Positions 31,581-40,666 of a stretch of 64,000 nucleotides of DNA are shown here, piece by piece. This stretch comes from Acidimicrobiales bacterium. GTDB taxonomy: Bacteria; Actinomycetota; Acidimicrobiia; Acidimicrobiales; DATDAH01. Under the pieces are notes generated by a model. That model ran no database searches and was not told the DNA's origin. It saw only the letters and a list, made by a program, of their open reading frames with translations. How positions within the stretch are numbered: the first letter of the stretch is position 1; the number at the start of each line of letters is the position of its first letter. The stretch is taken from NCBI GenBank assembly GCA_016794585.1, contig JAEUJM010000046.1, positions 22,443 to 86,442 of the forward strand, written 5' to 3'. The translations under genes were made by a program, and so were the position numbers.

Positions 31581-33609
31581 CCAGCTCCTGCTCGGCCTCG
31601 GCGCCGGGTCGGTCATCGCCAGCCTGGCCCTCGGCCTGGTGGTCGCCTACCGCGCCTCCGGCGTGGTCAACTTCGCCCACGCCGCCCTCGGCATGTACGT
31701 GGCCTTCGCCTACTTCGAGCTGCGGCGCACCGGCGACCTCGTCCTGCCCATCCTGGGCCTGCCCGAGCGGGTCGGCCTCTTCCCGGTGCACACCGACGAG
31801 GCGACGGGCCTCACCACCAACGTCCCCACCGAGGTGACGGCGCTCGCCATCTGCCTCGTGCTCGGCGCCGGCGCCGGCCTCATCGTCTACCTGCTGATCT
31901 TCCGGGCGCTGCGCCACGCGCCGGCGCTGGCCCGGGTGGTCGCGTCGCTCGGCCTCCTGCTCTACCTGCTGGCGCTCGCCGGCATCCGCTTCGGCGGCTC
32001 GAGCGCGGCCACGGGCGGGACCACCGAGCACGTCCTGCCCGCCCGGGTGGTCCGGGTCCTCGGGACCACCATCCCCCAGGACCGCCTCTGGCTGCTCGGG
32101 CTGACCGTCGCCGCCACGCTGGGCCTCTCGGCCCTGTACCGCTGGACGCGCTTCGGCCTCAGCACCCGGGCCGCCGCCGAGAACGAGAAGGGCGCCCTGC
32201 TCCTCGGGGTCTCCCCCGACTGGGTCGGCACCCTCAACTGGATGATCGCCGGCGCCCTCGCCGGCGGGGCGGTGATCCTCGTGTCGGGGGCCGGCGTCGT
32301 GCGCCTCTCGCCCGCCGAGGTCGCCTTCCTCATCGTGCCGGCGCTCGCCGCCGCCCTCGTCGGCGGGTTCGAGTCCTTCGTCATCACCGCCGCCGCCGGC
32401 GTCGCCATCGGGGTGGCACAGTCCGGCCTGGTCAAGCTCCAGGGTGACTGGACGTGGCTCCCCGACGTGGGCCTCCAGCAGGGCCTGCCGCTGGTGGTCA
32501 TCCTCGTCACCATGGCCGTGCGGGGCCAGACCCTGCCCACGCGCGGCACCCTCTCGGTGGGCCGGTTCCCCCGCTCGCCACGCCCGGTCGCCGTGGGCCG
32601 CACCGCGGCGGTGCTCGTGGCCGTCACCGCCCTCGGCCTGCTCACCCTCGGCAGCGACGCCCGCGCCGCCATCATCACCACCACCATCGCCACCCTCGTG
32701 TGCCTCTCGATCGTGGTGCTCACGGGCTACGTCGGCCAGATCTCGCTCGCGCCCCTCGCCTTCGCCGGCGTGGCCGCCTTCTCCATGGTCAAGCTCACCA
32801 ACGACTTCGGGGTGCCGTTCCCCATCGCCCCCCTCCTGGGGGCGCTCATCGCCGCCGGGGTCGGCGCGCTCGCCGGGCTGCCTGCCGTGCGCGTGCGCGG
32901 CCTCAACCTGGCCATCGTCACCCTCGCCGCCGCGGTCGCCATCGAGGAGCTGATCTTCAAGTGGGACTGGTTCACCGGCGGCCTGGGGGGCAGCACCGTC
33001 CCCGAGCCCACCCTGTTCGGCATCGACCTCGGGATCTCCGCCCGCGGCGACGCCTATCCCCGTCCGGCCTTCGGCCTCCTGTGCCTCGCCGTGGTCGCCG
33101 CCTGCGGGATCTTCGTGGCCGCGCTGCGCCGCAGCCCCACCGGCCTGCGCTGGCTGGCCGTGCGGGCCAACGAACGGGCCGCGTCCGCCGCCGGCGTCGA
33201 CGTCGCCCGGGCCAAGCTGGCCGCGTTCGCGGTGTCGTCGTTCCTCGTGGGCCTCGCCGGCTCGCTGCTCGCCTACCAGCGCCAGAACCTGTCGGTGAGC
33301 AGCTTCACCGTCTTCCAGTCGCTCGGCTACCTGGCCGTCACCTACATCGGCGGCGTGGCCAGCATCGCCGGCGCCCTGCTCGCCGGCGCGCTGACCCAGG
33401 GCGGGCTCGTCACCGAGCTCACCGGCGGCGACGCCACTTCGCAGTACCAGTTCGCCCTCAACGGGGTGGTGCTGATCGTGGTGGCCATCGTCTACCAGGA
33501 CGGCCTGGCCGGCGCCCTCGGGCGCCTCTGGGAACGGGTGGTCGGAGGGCGGCTCAGCCGGTCCAGCCCGGCACGCCCTCGTCCAGCTCGACCTCGACCG
33601 AGTTCATGA
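31573..33609 (+). CDS. Fused LivH-LivM permease of a branched-chain amino-acid-type ABC transporter
   Basis: 678 residues. The first half (1-290) is LivH-like: YRASGVVNFAHAALGMYVAFAYFELR and TRFGLSTRAAAENEKGALLLGVS, whose EN-containing loop contacts the ATPase. The second half (from about 340) is LivM-like: LTGYVGQISLAPLAFAGVAAFS and LRWLAVRANERAASAAGVDVARAKLAAF, with a second ATPase-contact loop. Most operons encode these as two proteins. No ATP-binding genes follow. The Arg/Pro-rich C-terminal tail overlaps the convergent gene by 56 bases, which suggests loss of an original stop. Confidence 0.9.
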   Translation: MGDQLLLGLGAGSVIASLALGLVVAYRASGVVNFAHAALGMYVAFAYFELRRTGDLVLPILGLPERVGLFPVHTDEATGLTTNVPTEVTALAICLVLGAGAGLIVYLLIFRALRHAPALARVVASLGLLLYLLALAGIRFGGSSAATGGTTEHVLPARVVRVLGTTIPQDRLWLLGLTVAATLGLSALYRWTRFGLSTRAAAENEKGALLLGVSPDWVGTLNWMIAGALAGGAVILVSGAGVVRLSPAEVAFLIVPALAAALVGGFESFVITAAAGVAIGVAQSGLVKLQGDWTWLPDVGLQQGLPLVVILVTMAVRGQTLPTRGTLSVGRFPRSPRPVAVGRTAAVLVAVTALGLLTLGSDARAAIITTTIATLVCLSIVVLTGYVGQISLAPLAFAGVAAFSMVKLTNDFGVPFPIAPLLGALIAAGVGALAGLPAVRVRGLNLAIVTLAAAVAIEELIFKWDWFTGGLGGSTVPEPTLFGIDLGISARGDAYPRPAFGLLCLAVVAACGIFVAALRRSPTGLRWLAVRANERAASAAGVDVARAKLAAFAVSSFLVGLAGSLLAYQRQNLSVSSFTVFQSLGYLAVTYIGGVASIAGALLAGALTQGGLVTELTGGDATSQYQFALNGVVLIVVAIVYQDGLAGALGRLWERVVGGRLSRSSPARPRPARPRPSS

Positions 33610-34099
33610 GCCCCGCCAGCATCCGGTAGTAGCCGACGAGCAGGGTCAGCTCGACGAGCTCGGGCTCGGCCCACGTGGCCGCGAGGGCGATCCACGTGTC
33701 CTGGCTGATCTTGTCGTGGGCGCACAGCTCGTCCACGGCGTCGACCACCGCCCGCTCGTGGTCGGTCCACTCGCCCACCAGTGCCGGTGTGCGCAGCTCG
33801 GTGATGTGACGGTCGTCGAGGCCGACCTCACGCCCGAGCAGGGTGTGCTGGCCCCACTCGTACTCGGCCTCGGTGCGCCACGCGGTGCGCAGGATGGCGA
33901 TCTCGCGGACGCGGGGGTCGAGGGTCCCCTCGAAGAGGAAGACCCGCCCGAGACGCAGGGCTCGGCGGGACAGGTCGGGGTGGTAGGCGAGGGTGCCGAA
34001 GAGGTTGGCGGGTGACGCGGAGCCGGTCGATCTGGCCCCTTCGATGATCTTCTGGCCGACGGGGTCGTCCGAGGACCTGAGGGGATCGATGCGCGCCAC
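33554..34099 (-). CDS. Carboxymuconolactone decarboxylase family protein
   Basis: 181 residues of the AhpD/CMD fold: LFGTLAYHPDLSRRALRLGRVFLFEGTLDPRVREIAILRTAWRTEAEYEWGQHTLLGREVGL, with the conserved Glu and His of the family. A CxxC redox pair is absent, so AhpD-like disulfide chemistry is unlikely. It starts with GTG behind GGGGAGGGGAC and lies 11 bases after mce in the leftward ccr-mce operon. The substrate is unknown. Confidence 0.85.
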   Translation of the reverse strand: MARIDPLRSSDDPVGQKIIEGARSTGSASPANLFGTLAYHPDLSRRALRLGRVFLFEGTLDPRVREIAILRTAWRTEAEYEWGQHTLLGREVGLDDRHITELRTPALVGEWTDHERAVVDAVDELCAHDKISQDTWIALAATWAEPELVELTLLVGYYRMLAGLMNSVEVELDEGVPGWTG

Positions 34100-34110
34100 C
34101 GTCCCCTCCC

Positions 34111-34578
34111 CTACTCCTGGACCAGCTCGATCAGGGTGCCGAAGGCCGTCTTCGGGTGGACGAACGCCACCGTCGTGCCTCGCGAGCCCGGTCGGGGGGC
34201 CTCGTCGATGACCCGGCCGCCGGCGTCCTTCACAGCCTGGAGGGCCACGCCGCAGTCGGCCACGCGGTAGCCGATGTGGTGCAGGCCCTCGCCCTTCTTC
34301 TCCAGGTACTTGGCCACCGGCGAGTCGTCGCGGGTGGGGGTGAGCAGCTGGATGTAGGACTCGGCCACGGCGAGGAGCGCCTCCTCCACGCCGTCGCTGT
34401 CGACCACCTCGCGGTGCTCGACGGTGGCGCCGAAGGTCCCGCGGTAGTAGTCGATGGCCGCCCCGAGGTCGTTCACGGCGATGGCGACGTGGTCGATCTC
34501 GGTGAGCAGCGGGCCGGTGCCCTGACCCGACTCCTGCTGCTGGGCCTGCTCACCGGGCATGCGGGCTTGGATTGCCAT
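34111..34578 (-). CDS. mce: Methylmalonyl-CoA epimerase
   Basis: 155 residues of the vicinal oxygen chelate fold. After a Gln-rich tail come LTEIDHVAIAVNDLGAAIDYYRGTFGA with the first metal His, EGLHHIGYRVADC with the second and GTLIELVQ with the metal Glu, as in methylmalonyl-CoA epimerases, which interconvert the R and S forms before the mutase. It starts at an ATG with GGAGG upstream, 14 bases after ccr. Together these two genes point to the ethylmalonyl-CoA or propionyl-CoA route. Confidence 0.87.
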   Translation of the reverse strand: MAIQARMPGEQAQQQESGQGTGPLLTEIDHVAIAVNDLGAAIDYYRGTFGATVEHREVVDSDGVEEALLAVAESYIQLLTPTRDDSPVAKYLEKKGEGLHHIGYRVADCGVALQAVKDAGGRVIDEAPRPGSRGTTVAFVHPKTAFGTLIELVQE

Positions 34579-34592
34579 CTGTCTCGTCCTCC

Positions 34593-35933
34593 TTAGGCGC
34601 CGTGGCGGCGGAACAGGGTGATCTTGTCCTCGCCGACCTTCTCGCGGAACTCGGGGTCGTCGATGCCGAGGCCCTCCTCGGGGGCGAGGCACAGCACCCC
34701 GATCTTTCCCTCGTGGAGGTTGTGGTGGACCTGGTAGGCGGCCTCGCCGACCTCGCTCAGGGGGTACACCGCCGAGAGGATGGGCTGGACCTTGCCCTCG
34801 GAGATGAGGCGGTTGGCCTCCCACGACTCCTTGTAGTTGGCGAAGTGGGAGCTGACGATGCGCTTCAGCTTCATCCAGAGGTGGCGGTTGTCGTACTCGA
34901 TCATGTAGCCGCTGGTGGCGGCGCAGGTGACGATGGTGCCGCCGCGGGCGGTGACGAAGACGGACGCGCCGAAGGTCTGCCGGCCGGGGTGCTCGAACAC
35001 GATGTCGACGTCACGGCCGATGAGGCCGCGGATGTCCTTGCCCAGCCGGCGCCACTCGGCCTCGTCCTGGGTGTGCTCGTCCTTCCAGAACTTGTAGCCC
35101 GCCGCCTTGCGGTCGATGGTGTGCTCGCACCCGAGCTCGTGCAGCAGCTCGGCCTTCTCGGGCGACGACACGACGCCGACGGGGGTGCCGCCGCCGTTGA
35201 GGACGTACTGCACGGCGTAGCCACCGAGGCCACCGACCGCGCCCCAGATGAGCACCGCGTCGCCCTGGCGCATCTGCACCGCGTTCGGGCTGACCAGCAT
35301 GCGGTAGCTGGTGGAGTTGGTCAGGCCGTTGCAGGCCGCCTCTTCCCACGTGAGGTGCTTGGGCTTCGGCATGAGCTGGTTGGCCTTGACCACGGCGAGG
35401 TCGGCCAGGCCGCCGAAGTTGGTCTCGAAGCCCCAGATGCGCTGGTTGGTGGCCAACATGGAGTCGTCGTGGGCCGACGGGTCCTGGTCGTCCACGTGGT
35501 TGCAGTGGACGGTGACCTTGTCGCCCGGCTTCCAGTTGCGCACCGCGGAGCCCACCTGGAGCACGACGCCCGAGGCGTCCGAGCCGACCACGTGGTAGGG
35601 CAGGTCGTGGCGGGCGCCCCACTGGCTCTCCTTGCCGAGGCGCGAGAGGAAGCCGAAGGTGGGCAGCGGCTCGAAGATGGAGGTCCAGACGGTGTTGAAG
35701 TTGATGGACGAGGCCATCACGGCCACGTAGGCCTCGTCAGGGGCCAGTTCGGGGCGGGCGACCTCTTCGACGTGGAGGGACTGGCGGGGGTCCTTGTCCT
35801 CCGACGCCACCCCCTCCCACATCGCCATCTCGTCCTTCTTGACGAGGGCGGCCCGGTAGGAGTCGGGGAGCGGGAGGGCGGCGATCTCGTCGCCGGAGGC
35901 GCCCGCCTGGATGGCTTCAAGGATCTTGTCCAT
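34593..35933 (-). CDS. ccr: Crotonyl-CoA carboxylase/reductase
   Basis: 446 residues of the medium-chain dehydrogenase family, the usual length for Ccr. Characteristic features are WTSIFEPLPTFGFLSRLGKESQWGARHDLPYHVVGSDASGVV, WGFETNFGGLADLAVVKANQLMPKPKHLTWEEAACNGLT, the NADPH motif WGAVGGLGGYAVQYVLNGGG and DIVFEHPGRQTFGASVFV. It reductively carboxylates crotonyl-CoA to ethylmalonyl-CoA, the key step of acetate assimilation without glyoxylate bypass. It leads a leftward operon with mce. A 158-base gap to divIVA holds divergent promoters. Confidence 0.95.
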   Translation of the reverse strand: MDKILEAIQAGASGDEIAALPLPDSYRAALVKKDEMAMWEGVASEDKDPRQSLHVEEVARPELAPDEAYVAVMASSINFNTVWTSIFEPLPTFGFLSRLGKESQWGARHDLPYHVVGSDASGVVLQVGSAVRNWKPGDKVTVHCNHVDDQDPSAHDDSMLATNQRIWGFETNFGGLADLAVVKANQLMPKPKHLTWEEAACNGLTNSTSYRMLVSPNAVQMRQGDAVLIWGAVGGLGGYAVQYVLNGGGTPVGVVSSPEKAELLHELGCEHTIDRKAAGYKFWKDEHTQDEAEWRRLGKDIRGLIGRDVDIVFEHPGRQTFGASVFVTARGGTIVTCAATSGYMIEYDNRHLWMKLKRIVSSHFANYKESWEANRLISEGKVQPILSAVYPLSEVGEAAYQVHHNLHEGKIGVLCLAPEEGLGIDDPEFREKVGEDKITLFRRHGA

Positions 35934-36012
35934 GGGGGCCGAAGGTAGCGGGCCGATCGGGGCGGGGCCGATTCGTGCGGGCGCGGCCCTACCACGGAGA
36001 GCACTCGCGCGC

Positions 36013-36091
36013 TACGCTGAGTGGTCGACGGATCGGGACCGCAACTTGAGCGGTTCTTCGTCCGCACCACACGGCAAGCGAGGTACCGGCG
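36013..36091 (+). promoter_or_regulatory. divIVA promoter and 5' leader with small hairpin
   Basis: TACGCT at 36013-36018 is a likely -10 box, leaving a leader of about 65 bases. ACCGC (36038-36042) can pair with GCGGT (36050-36054). AGG in GCGAGGTACC lies about nine bases before the ATG. This leader contrasts with the leaderless starts nearby. Confidence 0.45.
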
Positions 36092-37438
36092 ATGGCACTC
36101 ACCCCTGAGGACATCGAACAGCACATCTTCAAGGTCTCCCGCCGCGGCTACGACAAGGTCGAAGTCGACCGCTTCCTGGGAGAGGTGGCCAAGAGCTACC
36201 GGGACCTCCACCAGCGCGCCGACGAAGCCGAGAAGGCCGCCGCCGGGCCGGCCGAGCTGCCCGTGCGTGTCCCCGGCGCCACCACCGAGGGTGGCGGCGC
36301 CCTTTTCTCCCTGGACCGCACCCCGGAACCGACGGCCCCCCTCGTGGTCGAGGTGGCGCCCGAGCCCGCCCCCGCCGTCGAGCCCGCCGCGGTCGACCCG
36401 GCGCCGGGTGGGGACGACTTCCAGCGCCTCGGCAGCGAAGTGGCCGACGTCTTGCGCACGGCCCACGCGTCCGTGGCCCAGCTGCGCCACGAGGCCGAGG
36501 TCGAGGCAGCCATCACCCGCCAGCGCGCCGAGCGGGAGGTGGCCGACCTGCGCCGCGACGCCGAGGTGCAGGCGGCACTCGTGCGCCAGGCCGCCGAACG
36601 CGACGTCGCGGTGCTGCGGGCCGACGCCGAGGGGTACGCCTCGCGCCTGCGGGCCGAGGCCGACGAGTACGCCGCCCAGGTACACGTCGACACCGATCGG
36701 GCCGCCACCGAGCGCGCCGCGGCCGCGGCACTCGCCCTCGAGCAGGCCGAGCGCCGCCTCACCGAGGCCCGCATCGCCGCCGACGCCGTGCTGGCCGAGG
36801 CCGACCAGCGCGCCGCGGCCATCCTCCGAGATGCCGAGGTCGAGGCCCTGGCCCGCCGGGCCGAGCTCGAAGCCGAGTCCGCCCGCGCCGACGCGGAGGC
36901 CACGGCCCGCCGCGAGGAGCTCCTGGCCGACGCCGAGCGCCGCCTGGATCTCGCCGCCGGCACCGAGGCCGCGCTCCGCGCCCGCCTGGTGGCGGCCCAC
37001 GGCGACCTCGGCGCCACCCTGGCCAAGTTCCCCGAGCCCTCGCCAGCCGCCCCGGCTCCCGACCTCGAGCCAGAGCCCCAGACCGAGACCGAGACCGAGA
37101 CCGAGACGCCGGTCGCCCCCCGGGTCGACCTCACTGGCGCCGGCGACGACGTGGTCCTCGATCTCACCGAGGACGCCGAGGATGCACCCGCCGCCGCCGA
37201 GCCCCCCGTGCCCCCGGGCTGGCCCGGTGCCCCACCGGCCACCGGCCGCCTCGACGACCTGTTCGGCGACCACCGTTCCGCCGACCCCACGCCCCTCGCC
37301 GCCGAGGGGAGGGTGGCCGCGCCCGAGGCGCCGCTGGCACCGGCCGTCGACACCGACCCGCTGCCCGACATCGTGCGCAACGCCATCGGTCGCGCCGTGC
37401 AGAGCGCGGTCGACCGCAGCGACACCGACCCCGCCTGA
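36092..37438 (+). CDS. DivIVA-domain coiled-coil protein
   Basis: 448 residues. The N-terminal DivIVA domain is complete (LTPEDIEQHIFKVSRRGYDKVEVDRFLGEVAKSY), followed by an acidic Pro/Val linker, then a coiled coil from about residue 110 to 300 made of Ala/Glu/Arg heptads. The C-terminal 150 residues are acidic and disordered, with a TETETETETE run from four ACCGAG copies, and end in a short helix (LPDIVRNAIGRAVQSAVD). DivIVA/Wag31 proteins mark curved membrane and direct polar growth or division in actinobacteria. The long extension is unusual and may recruit partners. Confidence 0.87.
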   Translation: MALTPEDIEQHIFKVSRRGYDKVEVDRFLGEVAKSYRDLHQRADEAEKAAAGPAELPVRVPGATTEGGGALFSLDRTPEPTAPLVVEVAPEPAPAVEPAAVDPAPGGDDFQRLGSEVADVLRTAHASVAQLRHEAEVEAAITRQRAEREVADLRRDAEVQAALVRQAAERDVAVLRADAEGYASRLRAEADEYAAQVHVDTDRAATERAAAAALALEQAERRLTEARIAADAVLAEADQRAAAILRDAEVEALARRAELEAESARADAEATARREELLADAERRLDLAAGTEAALRARLVAAHGDLGATLAKFPEPSPAAPAPDLEPEPQTETETETETPVAPRVDLTGAGDDVVLDLTEDAEDAPAAAEPPVPPGWPGAPPATGRLDDLFGDHRSADPTPLAAEGRVAAPEAPLAPAVDTDPLPDIVRNAIGRAVQSAVDRSDTDPA

Positions 37439-37529
37439 CGGGCCCGCCGCCAGTTTCTTTCGCGAGAACCCGGCCCGTACACTCGCGCCCACCACGAAGC
37501 CTGCACGAGGCACCGGGAGGAATCCACCC

Positions 37530-38711
37530 ATGGCTGGTTCTGTCATTCTCACTGGGGCACGCACGCCCGTCGGCAAGCTCTCGGGCGCACTCGCGTCGTT
37601 CGCCGCCACCGACCTCGGCGGGTTCGCCATCAAGGCCGCCCTCGAGAAGGCCGGCCTGTCGCCCGAGCAGGTCGACTACGTGATCATGGGCCACGTGCTC
37701 CAGGCCGGCGCCGGTCAGATCACCGCCCGCCAGGCCGGGGTGAACGCCGGCATCCCGATGTCGGTGCCCGCCACCACCATCAACAAGGTGTGCCTCTCGG
37801 GCCTCAACGCGATCCACCTCGCCGACCTCATGGTCCAGTCCGGCGAGGCCGACATCGTCGTGGCCGGCGGTATGGAGTCGATGACCAACGCCCCGTACCT
37901 CCTTCCCGGCGCCCGCCAGGGCTACCGCCTCGGCGACAAGAGCGTCGTCGACTCGATGATGTACGACGGCCTCTTCTGCGCCTTCGACCAGGTGGCCATG
38001 GGCGCCGGCACCGAGAAGTACGCGGCGTCCGCCGGCCTCGAGCGCGGCCCGCAGGACGAGCTCGCCGCCGCCTCCCACGAGCGGGCCGCCCGGGCCGCCA
38101 AGGACGGCAAGTTCGACGACGAGATCGTTCCCGTCGAGGTGCCGCAGCGCAAGGGCGACCCCGTCGTGGTCACCACCGACGAGGGCGTCCGCGGTGACAC
38201 CACCGTCGAGTCCCTCGGCGGCCTGCGCCCCGCGTTCGACAAGGCCGGCAACATCACCGCCGGCAACGCCTCGCAGATCTCCGACGGCGGCGCCGCGGTG
38301 ATCGTCACCTCGAAGGCCAAGGCCGAGGAGCTGGGCATCACGCCGCTCGGCGAGATCGTCAGCTACGGCCAGGTGGCCGGCCCCGACCCGTCGCTGCTCA
38401 GCCAGCCGGCACGCGCCATCCAGGCCGCGGCCGCCCGGGTCGACATGGCCATCTCGGACATCGACCTGTTCGAGCTGAACGAGGCCTTCGCCGCCGTCGG
38501 CGTGCAGTCCATGGCCGACCTCGGCATCACCGGCGACGTCACCAACGTGAACGGCGGCGCCATCGCCATCGGCCACCCGGTCGGCATGTCCGGCACCCGC
38601 GTTGCGCTCACCGTGCTCAACGAGCTCCAGCGTCGCGGCGGCGGCGTCGGCGCGGCCGCGCTCTGCGGCGGCGGCGGCCAGGGCGACGGCATCATCGTCA
38701 AGACCCTCTAG
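37530..38711 (+). CDS. Acetyl-CoA C-acetyltransferase (thiolase)
   Basis: 393 residues, full length. The active-site Cys is in [17 protein letters not shown], the His in [19 protein letters not shown] and the second Cys in [25 protein letters not shown] is also typical. It condenses two acetyl-CoA or cleaves acetoacetyl-CoA. GGGAGG lies nine bases before the ATG and TACACT (37478) is the likely -10. With ccr and mce close by, it fits a C4-CoA assimilation pathway. Confidence 0.94.
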   Translation: MAGSVILTGARTPVGKLSGALASFAATDLGGFAIKAALEKAGLSPEQVDYVIMGHVLQAGAGQITARQAGVNAGIPMSVPATTINKVCLSGLNAIHLADLMVQSGEADIVVAGGMESMTNAPYLLPGARQGYRLGDKSVVDSMMYDGLFCAFDQVAMGAGTEKYAASAGLERGPQDELAAASHERAARAAKDGKFDDEIVPVEVPQRKGDPVVVTTDEGVRGDTTVESLGGLRPAFDKAGNITAGNASQISDGGAAVIVTSKAKAEELGITPLGEIVSYGQVAGPDPSLLSQPARAIQAAAARVDMAISDIDLFELNEAFAAVGVQSMADLGITGDVTNVNGGAIAIGHPVGMSGTRVALTVLNELQRRGGGVGAAALCGGGGQGDGIIVKTL

Positions 38712-38759
38712 TCCCGGCCACCTGCGCCCGCCGTTCGCCCGGCCCGCCATGATGGGCCC

Positions 38760-39074
38760 GTGAACGACATCCTCGACGATCTGCGCCGCTGGCGCGGGCA
38801 GGGCCGTCGCGTCGCGATCGCGCGCGTCGTCGACGTCGACGGCTCGAGCCCGCGCCCCGCCGGCGCCGCCATGGCGGTGTCCGAGGACGGCGAGGTGGCG
38901 GGCTCGGTGTCCGGCGGTTGTGTGGAGGGGGCGGTCGTGGCCACCGCGCTCGAGGTGCTCGAGACGGGCGAGCGGCGCATCGAGACCTACGGCTACTCCG
39001 ACGACGAGGCGTTCGCGGTGGGCCTCACCTGCGGGGGCACCATCCACCTCTTCGTCGAGCCGTTCGACTGGTAG
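38760..39074 (+). CDS. XdhC/CoxI family N-terminal domain protein
   Basis: 104 residues, the first half of an XdhC/CoxI protein: AIARVVDVDGSSPRPAGAAMAVSEDGEVAGSVSGGCVEGAVV and VGLTCGGTIHLFVEP, which carry the two conserved Cys motifs (GGCVE and TCGG). XdhC binds molybdenum cofactor and inserts the sulfurated form into xanthine dehydrogenase-type enzymes. In most species this domain is fused to a Rossmann-like half, here encoded separately two bases downstream. No molybdoenzyme gene is in the window. Confidence 0.87.
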   Translation: MNDILDDLRRWRGQGRRVAIARVVDVDGSSPRPAGAAMAVSEDGEVAGSVSGGCVEGAVVATALEVLETGERRIETYGYSDDEAFAVGLTCGGTIHLFVEPFDW

Positions 39075-39076
39075 CC

Positions 39077-39892
39077 GTGCCCGACACCTTGTTCGACCAG
39101 CTCGCCGCCGCCATCACCGCCGGACGCCCGGCCGTGCTGGCGACCGCCATCGACGGCGACCAGGCCGGCGCCAAGGTGCTGGTGGTCGCGCCCGAGGAGG
39201 GCGACGGCCTCCAGGTGACCGCCACCGGGTGGACCGACGACCAGCTCGAGCGGGCCGTTCGCCGCGATGCGTCGGCCGCGGTGACCTCGGGCGCGACGAG
39301 CGTCCGGCGCTACGGGGACGGCGGCCGGCTCGAGGGTGACGCCCACCGGGTCTTCCACGAGGCCTTCGTCCCGCCGCCGCGGCTGATCATCTTCGGCGCG
39401 GTCGACTTCAGCGCCGCCCTGGCGCGCGTGGCCAAGGTCCTCGGCTTCCGGGTCACGGTCTGCGACGCCCGCCCGGCCTTCGCCACGCGCGCCCGCTTCC
39501 CGGAGGCCGACGAGGTGATCGTGGACTGGCCTGACCGCCACCTCGCCGAGGTCGGCGGCGACCTCGGGCCCCGGGACGCCGTGTGCGTGCTGACCCACGA
39601 CGCCAAGTTCGACGTCCCCGCCGTCGTGGCGGCCCTGACCACCGACGTCGGCTACCTCGGGGCGATGGGATCACGGCGCACCACCGAGGATCGGGCCCGG
39701 CGCCTGCGCGAGGCCGGCGTCACCGACGAGGGTCTGGCCCGTCTGCTCGCCCCCATCGGCCTCGACCTCGGTGCCCGGACGCCCGAGGAGACCGCCGTCG
39801 CCATCTGCGCCGAGATCATCGCCTGCCAGACCGGGCGCGTCGTCCCCCGCCTCCGCGACACGGACGGGCCCATCCACGGCCTCCGCTCCTGA
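39077..39892 (+). CDS. XdhC Rossmann domain protein
   Basis: 271 residues starting with GTG two bases after the previous stop. The N-terminal third resembles a second truncated XdhC domain (LAAAITAGRPAVLATAI) without its cysteines. From residue 100 it is the XdhC C-terminal Rossmann domain: PRLIIFGAVDFSAALARVAKVLGFRVTVCDARPAFATRARFPEAD, AVCVLTHDAKFD, GYLGAMGSRRTTEDRARRL and LGARTPEETAVAICAEIIA. It probably works with the short XdhC half in molybdenum cofactor maturation. Confidence 0.87.
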   Translation: MPDTLFDQLAAAITAGRPAVLATAIDGDQAGAKVLVVAPEEGDGLQVTATGWTDDQLERAVRRDASAAVTSGATSVRRYGDGGRLEGDAHRVFHEAFVPPPRLIIFGAVDFSAALARVAKVLGFRVTVCDARPAFATRARFPEADEVIVDWPDRHLAEVGGDLGPRDAVCVLTHDAKFDVPAVVAALTTDVGYLGAMGSRRTTEDRARRLREAGVTDEGLARLLAPIGLDLGARTPEETAVAICAEIIACQTGRVVPRLRDTDGPIHGLRS

Positions 39893-39958
39893 GGCGTCTC
39901 GGACACGACCCCGGGAAGCGACGAGCGGCGCCGCCGCGACGGGGCCACACTTGGGGCC

Positions 39959-40564
39959 ATGGCGTCGGAACGGGAGGAGTGGGACGAGGCGGCCGACGCC
40001 GATCTGGGGCTCCGCACCCTGCGCGGGCGCCTGCTGGTGGCCTCGCCTGTGCTCACCGACCCGAACTTCGACCGGACGGTGGTCCTCCTCGTCGAGCACG
40101 GCGCCGACGGTGCGTTGGGCCTGGTGTTGAACCGGCCGAGTGAGCTGCCTCTCGGCGAGGTCCTCGACCGGTGGGCGCCCCGAGCGGCGGCGCCGGGGGC
40201 CATGTTCCTCGGTGGCCCCGTGCAACCCAGCGCGGTGATCTGCCTCGCGGCCGGCGACACGCCCGACCCGGACGATCCCGTGCTGACGCCGACCGCGGTG
40301 CCGGGCATCAGCCTGGTCGACCTCGACGGCGACCCCGACGTCGTGCACCCTGGGATCGAGGTGCGCTGCTTCGCCGGCTACGCGGGGTGGGGCGGTGGCC
40401 AGCTCGAGGCCGAGATCGACGAGGGGTCGTGGTTCGTCGTCGACCCATTCCCGGCCGACCCCTTCGTGCGCCGCCCGAGCCGCCTGTGGCGCGACGTGCT
40501 GGCCCGCCAGCCCGGTCCCCTGGCCCGGTACGCGCTGTATCCGTCCAACCCCATGGTCAACTGA
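39959..40564 (+). CDS. YqgE/AlgH family protein (UPF0301)
   Basis: 201 residues. LRGRLLVASPVLTDPNFDRTVVLLVEHGADGALGLVLNRPSE is the unmistakable UPF0301 start, followed by MFLGGPVQPSAVICL, RCFAGYAGWGGGQLEAEIDEGSWFVV and the tail LYPSNPMVN. The role is not established; in Pseudomonas the AlgH name refers to alginate regulation. The ATG at 39959 has ACACTT seven bases upstream. It stands alone between xdhC and the M1 peptidase gene. Confidence 0.92.
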   Translation: MASEREEWDEAADADLGLRTLRGRLLVASPVLTDPNFDRTVVLLVEHGADGALGLVLNRPSELPLGEVLDRWAPRAAAPGAMFLGGPVQPSAVICLAAGDTPDPDDPVLTPTAVPGISLVDLDGDPDVVHPGIEVRCFAGYAGWGGGQLEAEIDEGSWFVVDPFPADPFVRRPSRLWRDVLARQPGPLARYALYPSNPMVN

Positions 40565-40666
40565 CCCGTCGATCGAACCGTCGATGTCCCGCCTTCCCGG
40601 GGGCGCGGTAGCGTCGGGCCCACCAGCGGCGGCCCGGCGGAGCCCCGGACGAGGGACAGGTGAGGG

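Noticed and set aside
37079..37108. Tandem ACCGAG repeats in the DivIVA gene as a microsatellite-like element
   Set aside because: In frame, they encode a TE run in an acidic disordered tail; only four to five units, and no sign of a separate repeat element.
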